DNA from: Leishmania donovani
Lineage: Eukaryota > Euglenozoa > Kinetoplastea > Trypanosomatida > Trypanosomatidae
DNA length: 64,000 nt
Assembly: GCF_000227135.1 (NCBI RefSeq)
Contig: NC_018252.1
Location: 1 to 64,000 of the forward strand
Direction of reading: 5' to 3'
Below, one piece after another: positions 1 through 8,948 of the stretch. Numbering within the stretch: position 1 is the stretch's first letter; each line of letters starts with the position of its first letter. The notes under the pieces were generated by a model. It was not told the origin of the DNA. It made no database searches and worked only from the letters and a program-made list of their open reading frames with translations. The position numbers and the translations under genes were made by a program.

Positions 1-441
1 CTACATTCATCTCGTGCAATCTCAGCGAACAGGAACGATGGAAAAATGTAAGGAGAGAGAAGCCGGTGCTTGTTGTGCCGACATCCCGCACCAAGTATAA
101 TGCATACCTAGACCACACAAACGGGAAGATATCACGTGTCATGTCACAGGAGTCATCGCAGCTTCAGGGTTTTCCATACCTCATAGAGGACGTTAAGCAT
201 CACTGTCTACAGTACCGTTCCCACTAACGACATCTGACTCTAGAGCTACCACTTAAAGCTTTCAGCAAGGAGGCGGAGTACGAGATTGTCTCTCTTGTCA
301 TCACGGAGGAATGCAACACCATTGCCTGTCAGTGGGCTCATCAGAGCTGGGTGGCGATCCGGATAGTGTTAGAGTAAGGTTAGTGGTAAGACAAATAGAC
401 AATGTCTTGCGCTACAGAGAGCATAGTCCACTTGTTTAGAT

Positions 442-1441
442 GTGTCAGCCCAGCACGAGCAAGTCCAGACAGACACGCGCATACGCAGCCACACCCCACC
501 CACCACGCTCCCGCTACGGCTACACCCTCGGCGTCTACGACGAACCATCCCGCCGCCAAATCGGCGGCTACGTGCTTTACGCGCTCTTATCTTCCCTCTG
601 CACGTCTCCGTCCGGGGTACCTGCGGCGCCGGAGGCGCCAGACGGACATGGGGTGGTCTGCGGGCCTTCACCTGAGCGCATCGCGTCTACGGTCCTGCTC
701 CAGGGCCGAGGCGGTGGCCTCTGACGTCGGTGTGTAGTAGGCGGTGGTCCAGGTGCATCCCGCATGAGGTCGGGGGAGGAGGCTGGCCAGCGCCTGCCCA
801 GCGCCCTACGGAGACCCTGCGCCTGGCGTGCATGCCATCTTCCGCACTTAGTCCCTGCAGCCCGCGGCTGCCCCATGAGTCTGTGTGGAGACTCCTCACA
901 TCGCAGCCTGGGGAGGAGGGGGGGTGTGCCCATGCGGCCATTCGCGGTGTTCTTGGCATGCTTCCGGCACGTTTCGCGCACACGCACTGTGGGGCTCATC
1001 GGCACACACTTTTCCGCGCCTCTCGTCGGCCGGCGCTCGTGCCCTGCTGACCTCTGGGATGCCGCGCTGGCATGGGGCACACCCTGCCAGCGGTGCTTCA
1101 CAGCGCGTCAAGCACCGTGCTCGCGCTTTCGGATCATGCAGCCTGCTTCCAGCACAACCTTGTTGCCGGTGGCGTGTGGGAGGCACGCGGGGGCCGTTGC
1201 CAGGATCGCTTGCCCGCATGCGCCGGCGACAGATGGAGCGACATAAGGAGTCGGTGTGACGGCATGGGGCACCCCACGCTCTCCCGTGTGCACGCGCCTC
1301 TCACAGGAGACCATGTGTCAGGCGGAAGGCAGCTCGTGGATAGGGCATGTGCCGGCGTGCAAGCCGCTCACAGCTTGTCGTCCTAAAGGGAAGCACAACA
1401 GGAGGCGGATGCGTGCGCGTGTCGAATCGATGGCACGATCC
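442..1441. repeat. Dispersed repeat family B, copy 1 (runs into assembly gap)
   Basis: This ~1 kb sequence begins at GTGTCAGCCCAGCACGAG and recurs almost base for base at 29824-30894, with only scattered substitutions (for example ACACCC versus ACATCC near 1079, and AACAGG versus AGCAGG near 1397). It runs into a 99-base N gap. No reverse transcriptase, transposase or other recognisable protein is visible in any frame. Its class is unknown. A non-autonomous retroposon (SIDER/DIRE-like) or a subtelomeric repeat is plausible but unproven. Confidence 0.85.
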
Positions 1442-1540
1442 NNNNNNNNNNNNNNNNNNNNNNNNNNNNNNNNNNNNNNNNNNNNNNNNNNNNNNNNNNN
1501 NNNNNNNNNNNNNNNNNNNNNNNNNNNNNNNNNNNNNNNN
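1442..1540. other. Assembly gap (99 N)
   Basis: Run of 99 N inside repeat family B. The same placeholder length recurs at 30895-30993, which suggests a fixed-size scaffold gap rather than a measured one. Confidence 0.98.
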
Positions 1541-1846
1541 AGACTCCTCACATCGCAGCCTGGGGAGGAGGGGGGGGGTGCCCATGCGGCCATTCGCGGT
1601 GTTCTTGGCATGCTTCCGGCACGTTTCGCGCACACGCACTGTGGGGCTCATCGGCACACACTTTTCCGCGCCTCTCGTCGGCCGGCGCTCGTGCCCTGCT
1701 GACCTCTGGGATGCCGCGCTGGCATGGGGCACACCCTGCCAGCGGTGCTTCACAGCGCGTCAAGCACCGTGCTCGCGCTTTCGGATCATGCAGCCTGCTT
1801 CCAGCACAACCTTGTTGCCGGTGGCGTGTGGGAGGCACGCGGGGGC
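1541..1846. repeat. Dispersed repeat family B, partial copy 2
   Basis: About 306 bp duplicating 889-1194, starting at AGACTCCTCACATCGCAGCC. The main difference is in the G-run (GGGGGGGTGTGCC versus GGGGGGGGGTGCC). Homology stops abruptly after GCACGCGGGGGC, where copy 1 continues CGTTGCC and this copy continues GGATGTGAAC. Confidence 0.88.
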
Positions 1847-3593
1847 GGATGTGAACACCCGCCGTGGGGGAAGTCCGCGCAGGACAAGAGCATAGTGTGA
1901 CAGGAGGTGTTGCTTCCAGAGATCGGCGAGTCTCTCGTGGCATGTCGGAGCACAAGGCCCGGCCGGGCACCGTTCACAGCACACCTAGGCGTGGGTTCAG
2001 GCTCGGGCAGAGGCATTAAGGGAGGGGAGGGGAGGGGAGGCACAGTTCCAGCGGATGTGTAGATAGCGCACCATCTGCACTTCACCTGTTCACTGCAACT
2101 CACGCGCCGCTGCAGGAATCCAGAAGACGCGCAGATGTCCGTCGAGGACTGAGTAAACACGTTGTCTCATCGCCTCGGGAACCCAGCAGCCTCCTTTTCG
2201 TGGTGTGACACGACGGTCTCCTAGGAGCTCAGGTCTTAGCTCGTCGCATCGTGCATCGTGCATCGTGGTCGCGGGGCATGGCGGCCTGCCGCGTCAGCTT
2301 GGAGGGCTAGAATCCATGCAGTATGCGGGGGACTGGGGGGACATTGCCGTTGTAGCAAACAGGTTCACGGTGTCCTTGTGTGACCATGGTGAACGGCAGC
2401 ACGTGAGCAAGCTGGAACAATATGCGCAGACAGCAGGCCAGTAGCGTCAACATTTGTGCTCAAATATGTGGCACTGTGCACTTCTCCACGCTTGTGCGGC
2501 CCTTGCGCAGTGCGATGAGGAACGCAGAGCGACTCCGTGACAGCAGCCACACCTGTTTCTCTGTGTTGCAGTTGATGCAAGCTGCACTGCCAGCAGCTCG
2601 AGTAGCAGCTCCGCTCGTTCGCTCTCAGCGCCATAGCTGCCACGATGAAGCGGCCACATTCTGTTTTCGCTATGCCGGTGCGTGCATTGCTGTCGTCGAG
2701 CATCGCGTCCGCTCCTGTGTTGATGGGTCGCAGTCCAGCACCATCCGCCGACAGCCAGTGAGGAAGCGTCGCAAAGCGGGAGAGCGTCTGTTTGCATGAC
2801 GCAAGTGTTCCTCTTTTCTGGAGAGTCTGCCCCCACCCACCCACGCCCACCCCGGCCTGCATCTGTTAGAGGACCGGCTGACGTACATGTGACCGCTGCG
2901 TGTGAGGGATCGGTGTGCGGGCTTATCCCCGATAGGGTCCATGCCCGCATGCCGACGCGCAAGCCGCCGAGACGCTGTGACGAAGCCGCCATCCGGCGTG
3001 CGCACGTCCTGCGCCAAATGCGCAGGGTACCCCCCCCCCTCTCGCAGCACCGCCGACAAACACTGGCCTGTGGGGCGCAGCAGCACAACTTAGTCGAGGA
3101 ACTGCGCAGCGGCCTCTTTGAGTGTGTGGCCGCTCTTCTTCGCACTTGCGGTGTATAGACGATGAATGCGGCTGCGCTGCCGTGAAGGTGCCCAAGCATC
3201 ATTCGGCAAACGGCGCTTGCATTCTTGCACAACACGGTGGCCCCATACTGCAGCTTAGGCAAAGAGGGGGTGGGTGGGTGCAAGACTTCGAAAAAACAAG
3301 GAAACCAAGAAACCGAACGGCAGCCGTCAAGAGTTCATCACCGTCGTATGCGCGGCTTTTTGATTCGGTGGTGGATCGTCCTTATTGCGGTAGGCGAGAG
3401 CGGCCGCCAGCGAAGAAGCTTTCCGTATACCTCTGCGGAAGGCCTTCCACGCGCCGCTGCAACAGACTGAGCGCATTAATTTCGATCAGACTGGCGCAAA
3501 CCGGTACCAGTGCTAGGGTGTCCATCTGCAGAAATGCGCGCATCGCGAAGGCCAACGAAAGCGTGTGCCGCGCATCAATCCCGACCAGAACCC

Positions 3594-4898
3594 TTAGCTG
3601 GGGTCAACAGGAAAGTCCAGTAGCTTCATGCTGTACGGCTTGTAGTCGCGGTGGCAGCGAATGTTTTCACCGATTTCCCATATGGACCTCCGCCTGTCAG
3701 TGTCGAGTACCCACATGTCGAGAGGAATAGTTCCGTTAAACGGCAGTGGATTGCGCCCGGTATCTTGATAGATTGTGACCCCATCAGGAAACCACTTGGC
3801 ACGGCGATATTGGAGGCGAAATGGTTGATAGTTCATACGCCCAAACTTGACGCTCTGGAGAAAGTAGGCAGTGTTCTTGAAGATTCCCCGGTTCCTGGCC
3901 GACCCACCGACGTTGAGGTTCGCGTTTTCAAAGTGCACAAACTTGCCAGGCTCGGAGAAGTACTTTTGGTAGCCCAAAGCAGCCATGCGCCACACGTAGT
4001 CATGATCTTCGCCGTAGGCGGGGTAGTAGTTCTCGTCAAAAAACCCTACGGTCGCAATGGCGAGGCGGGACAGCGCAAATGTGGCCATGAAATCCTTGTG
4101 GTCTGTGTAAAAGATGCCGTACGTGTCGGCAAACTGCTTCTTCATCTCCTCTGGGGGCATGGTCCGAATACGATATGGCAGCGAGGATGCCGTAATGATG
4201 GGGTGCTGGCTGCTGCGGAAGGCAAACCGCGGATTTGGCACGTTTCGCAGCGTCCTGGCTTCGGCAATGATCTCTTGGTCTAGGCGGCGAATGCGCTCCA
4301 GCTGGCCTTGTGTCTTTTCGTTTGCCTGCGAGACAAACTCGTCGATGAGCCCCGGCGCAAAGCGCACGTCGGCATTGGTGATGAAGACCCAAGGCACTTT
4401 GGCAACGGAAAAGTTGAGGGCGTGACGCAGGCCCTCGTTCACGGCAGACGCGTAGCCGATGTTCTCGGGGTGGTGAATGATAAAGAGATTCTGGTCGACG
4501 TAGTCCCTCAGATCTACGGCAAGGCGGTCGAGAAGCGAGCGTAGTGGGCGGAACATGCCGTTGTTGATAAACATGATGTACGTCATGGGGACTGTAATAT
4601 TGCAGAAGAGTTGCTTGATGTCCTGATAATCCATCGTTACCGGTATCAGCACGTACGGGATTCTAGCTGGGTGTTGTTCCTTATATGAGAGACGCTCGGC
4701 GATGCAGTGAAAAAAATTCTCGTCACTAATAAACGCCTCACCAGAACGAGGGGTATCCTCGAAGGTGTCTGCGCGCGAGCGATTATAAAAAATGATAAGC
4801 GGGACAATGTAGCCCATAAGGAAGAGAAGTGTGTAAAGACCGACACGGACGAATATCGCCATGCGCCGGCGGTCGTGATGCCAGCGAGGCGGCGCCAT
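3594..4898 (-). CDS. Type II membrane glycosyltransferase, GT2-like (GT-A fold)
   Basis: 434 aa. A short basic N-terminus (MAPPRWHHDRRR) precedes one hydrophobic segment at about residues 14-37, the layout of a Golgi/ER type II membrane protein with a luminal catalytic domain. The domain carries family-2-type landmarks: NIGYASAVNEGL (146-157), a DXD-like NAD in VFITNADVRF (171-180), and GEDHDYVWRM (296-305) in the place of the catalytic-base motif. Potential N-glycosylation sequons lie near residues 100, 162 and 388. Family knowledge suggests transfer of a sugar to a glycoconjugate, perhaps in surface glycan assembly, but donor and acceptor cannot be read from sequence. Met13 is an alternative start; Met1 retains the basic flank. 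A strong predicted splice acceptor lies 133 nt upstream. It is the last gene before the gene-free left end. Confidence 0.82.
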   Translation of the reverse strand: MAPPRWHHDRRRMAIFVRVGLYTLLFLMGYIVPLIIFYNRSRADTFEDTPRSGEAFISDENFFHCIAERLSYKEQHPARIPYVLIPVTMDYQDIKQLFCNITVPMTYIMFINNGMFRPLRSLLDRLAVDLRDYVDQNLFIIHHPENIGYASAVNEGLRHALNFSVAKVPWVFITNADVRFAPGLIDEFVSQANEKTQGQLERIRRLDQEIIAEARTLRNVPNPRFAFRSSQHPIITASSLPYRIRTMPPEEMKKQFADTYGIFYTDHKDFMATFALSRLAIATVGFFDENYYPAYGEDHDYVWRMAALGYQKYFSEPGKFVHFENANLNVGGSARNRGIFKNTAYFLQSVKFGRMNYQPFRLQYRRAKWFPDGVTIYQDTGRNPLPFNGTIPLDMWVLDTDRRRSIWEIGENIRCHRDYKPYSMKLLDFPVDPS

Positions 4899-5254
4899 TT
4901 CTCCGCGACGCGCGCTCCGTTACCACTAAGCGGCACTGGATTGGCTAGAAAAGGATGCACGATGCGCGTCCTCGGGACGCGCGATCGACTCGCTCCAGTG
5001 TTGCAGGGAGCGTTGAGTGGTAGCGTGTGACTGCACGATAAGGAGAGGTGCAATGTACGTTAAGGAAAGAGGGGGAAAGAGGGGGAAGCACGGGGAAAAG
5101 GTGGGTGAAAGCAAAAAAAAAGAAGAAATGGCACAGGGTGTGTTCTGTGTTGCCTTCCGCAGTGTAGCCAACGGCACCGGTGCGGCGCACAAGGTCGAAG
5201 CAGCATCTGCCGCTATCACCCACCCCCAAAAGACGTAACGGGAGGGCCACACCG

Positions 5255-5285
<31 letters not shown>

Positions 5286-5542
5286 AAGAGAGAGAGGCGG
5301 AAACGAGCATAGTGCGTGCAGAAGCTGCAGTCTTGCACGCGGCACCGGGCTATTCCTCTTGTGTGTTCTACAGACGGTGAATAGGCATAAGGGCGGCTGT
5401 CGAAGGGTGCGATGGGTGTCTTCACCCAGGGAGACGCACACGCGGTGATTGTGCGTGATATAGTCTACCGGTCTTTTTGCTCTCGTTTCTTGCGTGACAG
5501 AGCCGGCGGGGGCGTTTTACAGTGTGTGCGACACCCGAGTAC
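4899..5542. other. Intergenic spacer with CA microsatellite
   Basis: Holds the splicing signals of the glycosyltransferase gene (purine-rich + strand 5063-5129), a CA dinucleotide run at about 5254-5280 and the likely 3' UTR of NAA20. No other gene seen. Confidence 0.7.
5031..5032 (-). promoter_or_regulatory. Predicted spliced-leader acceptor (AG) for the glycosyltransferase mRNA
   Basis: On the minus strand a ~65-nt polypyrimidine tract (5063-5129) is followed by the first AG at 5032-5031, with no AG between. This gives a 5' UTR of about 132 nt before the ATG at 4898. Confidence 0.6.
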
Positions 5543-6103
5543 TCACACCCACTCCAGTTCTTCGGGTTTGATGGGTCGGTCTAGGGGAATGACGCTACTT
5601 TTTCGCCGCTCCTTGTCACGCCGCAGGGCAAGCCGCATGTCCAGTGCGTCCTCGTCACTCTTGAAGGGGCCTTTGGGGCCGTCGCCGTGATAGTAGTTTA
5701 GCACCGTCCGGTAGACAATGTAGCCCAGTCGATGGTACATGTCCTGCGCAACCTGGTTACTTTTGCGGACGAAGAGGTCCACAAAGTAGGCATTGTGCAC
5801 AAGCTCGCTCATCTGCGCCAACTCGGCCATGAGGGTCTCGCCGAGGGCGACGCGCCGAAACGTTGGCGCCACGGAAACGGCGGACACGTGTCCGTGATAG
5901 TCCTCCCCCTGTCCTTCCGCTTTGCCGAGCGTGTAGGCCATGGGAATACCGGTGGTTGGGTGCACGCACATGCGCTGGTACTCCGGCCAGTGCGTCACAT
6001 ACTCGCCATAGAAGGACGTATTGTACGTCTCTGTTAGTTGATCCAAATTTACAAAATTAAACTGCAGCGTGTCGCATAGCGTCATGCGGCGATATGTAGT
6101 CAT
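5543..6103 (-). CDS. NAA20: N-alpha-acetyltransferase 20, NatB catalytic subunit
   Basis: 186 aa GNAT-fold enzyme. NatB acetylates the N-terminal Met of nascent proteins beginning Met-Asp/Glu/Asn/Gln, at the ribosome, with auxiliary subunit NAA25. The protein aligns by eye with NAA20 over its whole length: MTTYRRMTLCDTLQF at the start, LTETYNTSFYGEYVTHWPEY (23-42), KAEG and GHVSAVSVAP (71-80), the acetyl-CoA loop FRRVALGE (82-89), FVDLFVRKSNQVAQDMYHRL (107-126) and the C-terminal VIPLDRPIKPEELE. The frame is open upstream to 6247, but the predicted splice acceptor at 6152 removes the upstream Mets, and homology starts exactly at 6103. The first Gly of the usual R-R-x-G-x-G/A loop is Ala here. 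Confidence 0.94.
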   Translation of the reverse strand: MTTYRRMTLCDTLQFNFVNLDQLTETYNTSFYGEYVTHWPEYQRMCVHPTTGIPMAYTLGKAEGQGEDYHGHVSAVSVAPTFRRVALGETLMAELAQMSELVHNAYFVDLFVRKSNQVAQDMYHRLGYIVYRTVLNYYHGDGPKGPFKSDEDALDMRLALRRDKERRKSSVIPLDRPIKPEELEWV

Positions 6104-6482
6104 CGCACGTCGGCGGTCGCCCTGCAGCAACGCCGCCCTGTTAACGTTTACCTTTTGTCGTTCCATACGCAGACGCAGGCAGGAGAAGGGAGAGAGAAGA
6201 GACAAGGGTACAGTACTTGGCAACATGTAGACATACGGCCGCTCCATTCATAGAGTCGCGCTGGTGGGCGAGAGAGACGCAAGACCACGATGTTGCGTGC
6301 GTGACATCGCGGTGGAGAACGAGCCGGCGCCGCCCCAACCTCTCTCTTCGCTGCCCCTTCCCGCGCTTCAGCCCTGTGCGTGGGGGCGGGTACGCGCTGC
6401 GGTGGTCGGTTTTGTTCTTCGTTGGTGCTCATAACCTCGCGGGTGCCAAATCTTAGCGGGAGTTGTTTCCACGCGGAGTCGC
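6104..6482. other. Intergenic spacer
   Basis: Contains the NAA20 splice signals and the 3' UTR of the methyltransferase gene. Nothing else seen. Confidence 0.6.
6152..6153 (-). promoter_or_regulatory. Predicted spliced-leader acceptor for NAA20
   Basis: A pyrimidine tract on the minus strand (complement of 6179-6208) is followed by the first AG at 6153-6152. This leaves a 5' UTR of about 48 nt and excludes the upstream in-frame Met codons near 6166, 6226 and 6247. Confidence 0.6.
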
Positions 6483-8198
6483 TCACTCCGCTGCCGAGTG
6501 CTTCGTGGCTCGATGCTGCTCAAGTGCGCGGCGGTCGGTAAAGCACTTAACCGGGTGGCAGACGTTGCACACCAAGTCCGCTGCATCGTCGACAGGAAGG
6601 GGAGATAAGTAGCGGAGGTGCTCTTCGTAAGCATCGCTGCTCTTGAAACGCAGCCCGCACACCTCGCAGGAGCCTTTATCGCCGCCGTCTTCTATATCCA
6701 AGCCAGCCAGAGCTTCCTCTAGGCGGCGACTCGCAGCCTCGACCTGTTCATGCACACGAGCGTATAGCGTCGGCGCAAGTGGAGTCGCGCCACAGTGCTT
6801 CGCGATCTGGTGCTGTCGCAGATCGTCCTCCCTCTCGAAGGTGCGAGCGGGCTGGCACGCCTTGCAGCTCCATGGACATGCCTCCAGCATCTCGGCTTGT
6901 CGGCGCTGCTGAGCCTTTGCTCTCATCGCTGCGCCGTAGCCAGACAAGTAGCGCCCAAGCTTGCTGGCCTCTTTCGACGTGAGGGGGCGGCCAAGAATCG
7001 ACGAGTCGAGGTGAGGCGGTAGCGGAGGCGTCTTGGGCGGCGCAAGAGCAACAGAAAAGCTACACCGCTGCTCCGCCCAGCGCTGCGCTCGATACAGACG
7101 GATCCACGTAGAACTGGGCAAGTACGGCATGAACGCCTCTGTGTGGTCCTCAGAAGGGGCGGAGGAGAAAGGGGCCATAGCAGCTTCTCCCACAACGCGG
7201 GCCACCAGCGTCGGATGGAGAAGCGGCAGAGGTTGCTGTGCAGAACATGCGGATCTGTTGACAGAGAAGTCGTCACCGCTCAAGACGGACGGGTGTGTAG
7301 CGGCGGAGTGGATGACTTCTGCCGTCGCGTCGGCGGCTTGTGAAGAATAACCAAAGTTGGACTTTGCCACGCGCAACCACTCCACGCAGGTATAGCTGCA
7401 GGGTAATCCCTCATGCAGGCGCGCCTGGCGCTCCTGCTCCCAGGACATCATTTCCTCGGAGAGGTCGCGCAGCACCCCGTGCAGCGCGGCTTGGGGGGCC
7501 ACAAAGTAGTACTGCACCATGATGCGAAATGGGAAGGCGGCGTGGCGCTGGTGACGGCGGTTTGTATACTCGGGGAAGTCGGCGGAGCGCATGGGCACGG
7601 CCGCGACGCATATGTAGCCGCTGCGCGCCGCACACCCGAGCAAGTCCCACCGCTGCGCTTGGTCGTCGCACAGAGTAACCACGACCTCTTGGGGAAAGTC
7701 CTGTGTCAGTGCATGGGTGTGCAGTTCGCGCGCGCTGCGGAAGAAGTGCGACAGCAGGGCGATTTGTCGGTAGAGATCCTCGAATCCGATGTGTGGATTA
7801 TTAAAGATGAGAAGGTGCAGGGGCTGATCTCGCAGCGGTGCAGCGGCGGACGACAGCGACGTCGCGTTCACATGGTCGTGGTAACGTACACGCACGCGCC
7901 GCTTCGCTGCAAAGTACGCCAGGAAGCCCACCGCCTCCGGATACTTGCGCGACACTTCTGCCTCACTGTCGAAGGTGGTGGCAATCACCTCCACGACGAT
8001 GCCGCGCTGCCGCTCGCCGGCTACGGCATCATTCTGCGTCGCACGGCGGACAACTGCACTGCGGGACAGGCGTTTGACAAGCGCATAAGTAAAGCTCAAA
8101 TTTCCTTCGCCAACGAGCAGAATGAAAAGAGGATCTGGGAGCACATGGGTTGTTGGGCAGGTCTTACGAGTCCCCTCATCGCAGCTGGCCTGTGGCAT
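6483..8198 (-). CDS. BMT5-like rRNA (uridine-N3)-methyltransferase domain protein with C-terminal zinc fingers
   Basis: 571 aa. The N-terminal ~235 residues carry the BMT5-like (DUF2431) Rossmann fold: SAM-binding LLVGEGNLSFTYAL (28-41), FNNPHIG (132-138, corresponding to the family F-N-F-P-H-x-G), and a strand ending VVVTLCDDQAQRWDL (173-187). Yeast Bmt5 methylates U2634 of 25S rRNA in the nucleolus, so a role in large-subunit rRNA modification is likely. A variable linker follows. The C-terminus has Cys/His clusters: CPWSCKAC (441-448) with HQIAKH, CEVC (511-514) with a downstream His, and CNVC (544-547) with HRATKH. These look like C2H2-type fingers that could bind RNA. BMT5 enzymes are usually much shorter and, as far as I know, lack fingers. 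Start is the first ATG; VLPDPLFILLVGEG follows closely. Confidence 0.85.
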   Translation of the reverse strand: MPQASCDEGTRKTCPTTHVLPDPLFILLVGEGNLSFTYALVKRLSRSAVVRRATQNDAVAGERQRGIVVEVIATTFDSEAEVSRKYPEAVGFLAYFAAKRRVRVRYHDHVNATSLSSAAAPLRDQPLHLLIFNNPHIGFEDLYRQIALLSHFFRSARELHTHALTQDFPQEVVVTLCDDQAQRWDLLGCAARSGYICVAAVPMRSADFPEYTNRRHQRHAAFPFRIMVQYYFVAPQAALHGVLRDLSEEMMSWEQERQARLHEGLPCSYTCVEWLRVAKSNFGYSSQAADATAEVIHSAATHPSVLSGDDFSVNRSACSAQQPLPLLHPTLVARVVGEAAMAPFSSAPSEDHTEAFMPYLPSSTWIRLYRAQRWAEQRCSFSVALAPPKTPPLPPHLDSSILGRPLTSKEASKLGRYLSGYGAAMRAKAQQRRQAEMLEACPWSCKACQPARTFEREDDLRQHQIAKHCGATPLAPTLYARVHEQVEAASRRLEEALAGLDIEDGGDKGSCEVCGLRFKSSDAYEEHLRYLSPLPVDDAADLVCNVCHPVKCFTDRRALEQHRATKHSAAE

Positions 8199-8948
8199 GC
8201 GATATAGTTGGGTGCAAAGTCAGCGCAGAGGTGAGCAGGAATGGGTGTCCGCCACCTGAAGAGGACGCCGCACAGTAACAAAGTGTACAAAGACGGGAAT
8301 ACAAGAACATGAGACGGTGTGCAGAAAGAGCGGTCGGCCAGCGGCAGTATCGTAGTTTTGTCATGGGCCGTGCAACGGTCACAGGGCAGCAAGCCAGCAG
8401 CGCCGAGAAACTTCGTCTTTGTGTGGTACGATCACAGAGAGAGAATCAGGCAATAAGAGAGGAGAGCGCTGTGCGCGGTGCTGCCTGCTGAAGGTCGCCT
8501 CCCCGCCCTCTTCCTTACGCCCCCCCCTGTTTTTCAACATATGCACACACTGCCGGGTGAACAGCATCGTCTCTTCTACCGCTTCTCAAGGACTCAGTCG
8601 TCATCACGTTTTTTTTTGCTGGATGTCCTTCTCTTTTTGTTGTTTTCGAGAAAACGATGATGGGAAGGATGGAGAAAGAACACCAAAATATGTGTTGGGG
8701 GCGTGCCATCGACCTTCACGTGCCATTGCTGGCCTTCTCTCGGTGGGTCACTCTCCTACATGTGAAGAGAGAGCTAACCATGAGAGGACGAGGAAGAGTC
8801 GACCAGATGGCTTTGTGAGGGTAACAAGATAATAAACAAAAAAAGACGCAAAGCCAAAGGTATGAGACACAAGAGAAGCAAGAGCTCCCTGGCATGGCCA
8901 CGCAATTTCTACCGTCGCGCCTACTCTGGGAGACCTCGTATATACATG
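8199..8948. other. Intergenic spacer
   Basis: Contains a purine-rich + strand stretch at about 8436-8470 (pyrimidine on the transcribed sense) and a T run near 8609-8618. Presumed 5' signals of the methyltransferase gene and 3' UTR of the 1277-aa gene. No further gene seen. Confidence 0.6.

Larger units (their letters stand above)
1..3593. other. Gene-free left end, possibly subtelomeric, with dispersed repeats
   Basis: No reading frame here looks like a trypanosomatid gene. Those present are short, overlap on both strands and are dominated by Arg, Pro and His. The stretch contains a ~1 kb repeat copy (442-1441), an N gap, a partial second copy (1541-1846) and about 1.7 kb of unclassified sequence (1847-3593). 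A run of GGGGA units sits near 2018-2041 and a short CATCGTG repeat near 2245-2270. All genes to the right are transcribed towards this end. The position would suit a subtelomere, but I saw no CCCTAA/TTAGGG array, so that is inference. Confidence 0.55.

Noticed and set aside
1..500. Telomeric repeat at the left edge
   Set aside because: No CCCTAA or TTAGGG array is present, so telomere proximity is not demonstrated.
402..3730. Many overlapping frames in the left end, including conserved ones shared with 29576-31342
   Set aside because: Conservation is explained by near-identical repeat DNA. The frames are Arg/Pro/His-rich on both strands, several run through N gaps, and none shows a domain.
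5254..5281. CA microsatellite as a functional element
   Set aside because: Simple CA/GT and GA runs recur in many spacers here (for example 22042-22060, 27079-27102, 62819-62836) and are ordinary for these genomes.
7413..8207. Plus-strand 264-aa frame
   Set aside because: Antisense shadow of the BMT5-like methyltransferase.
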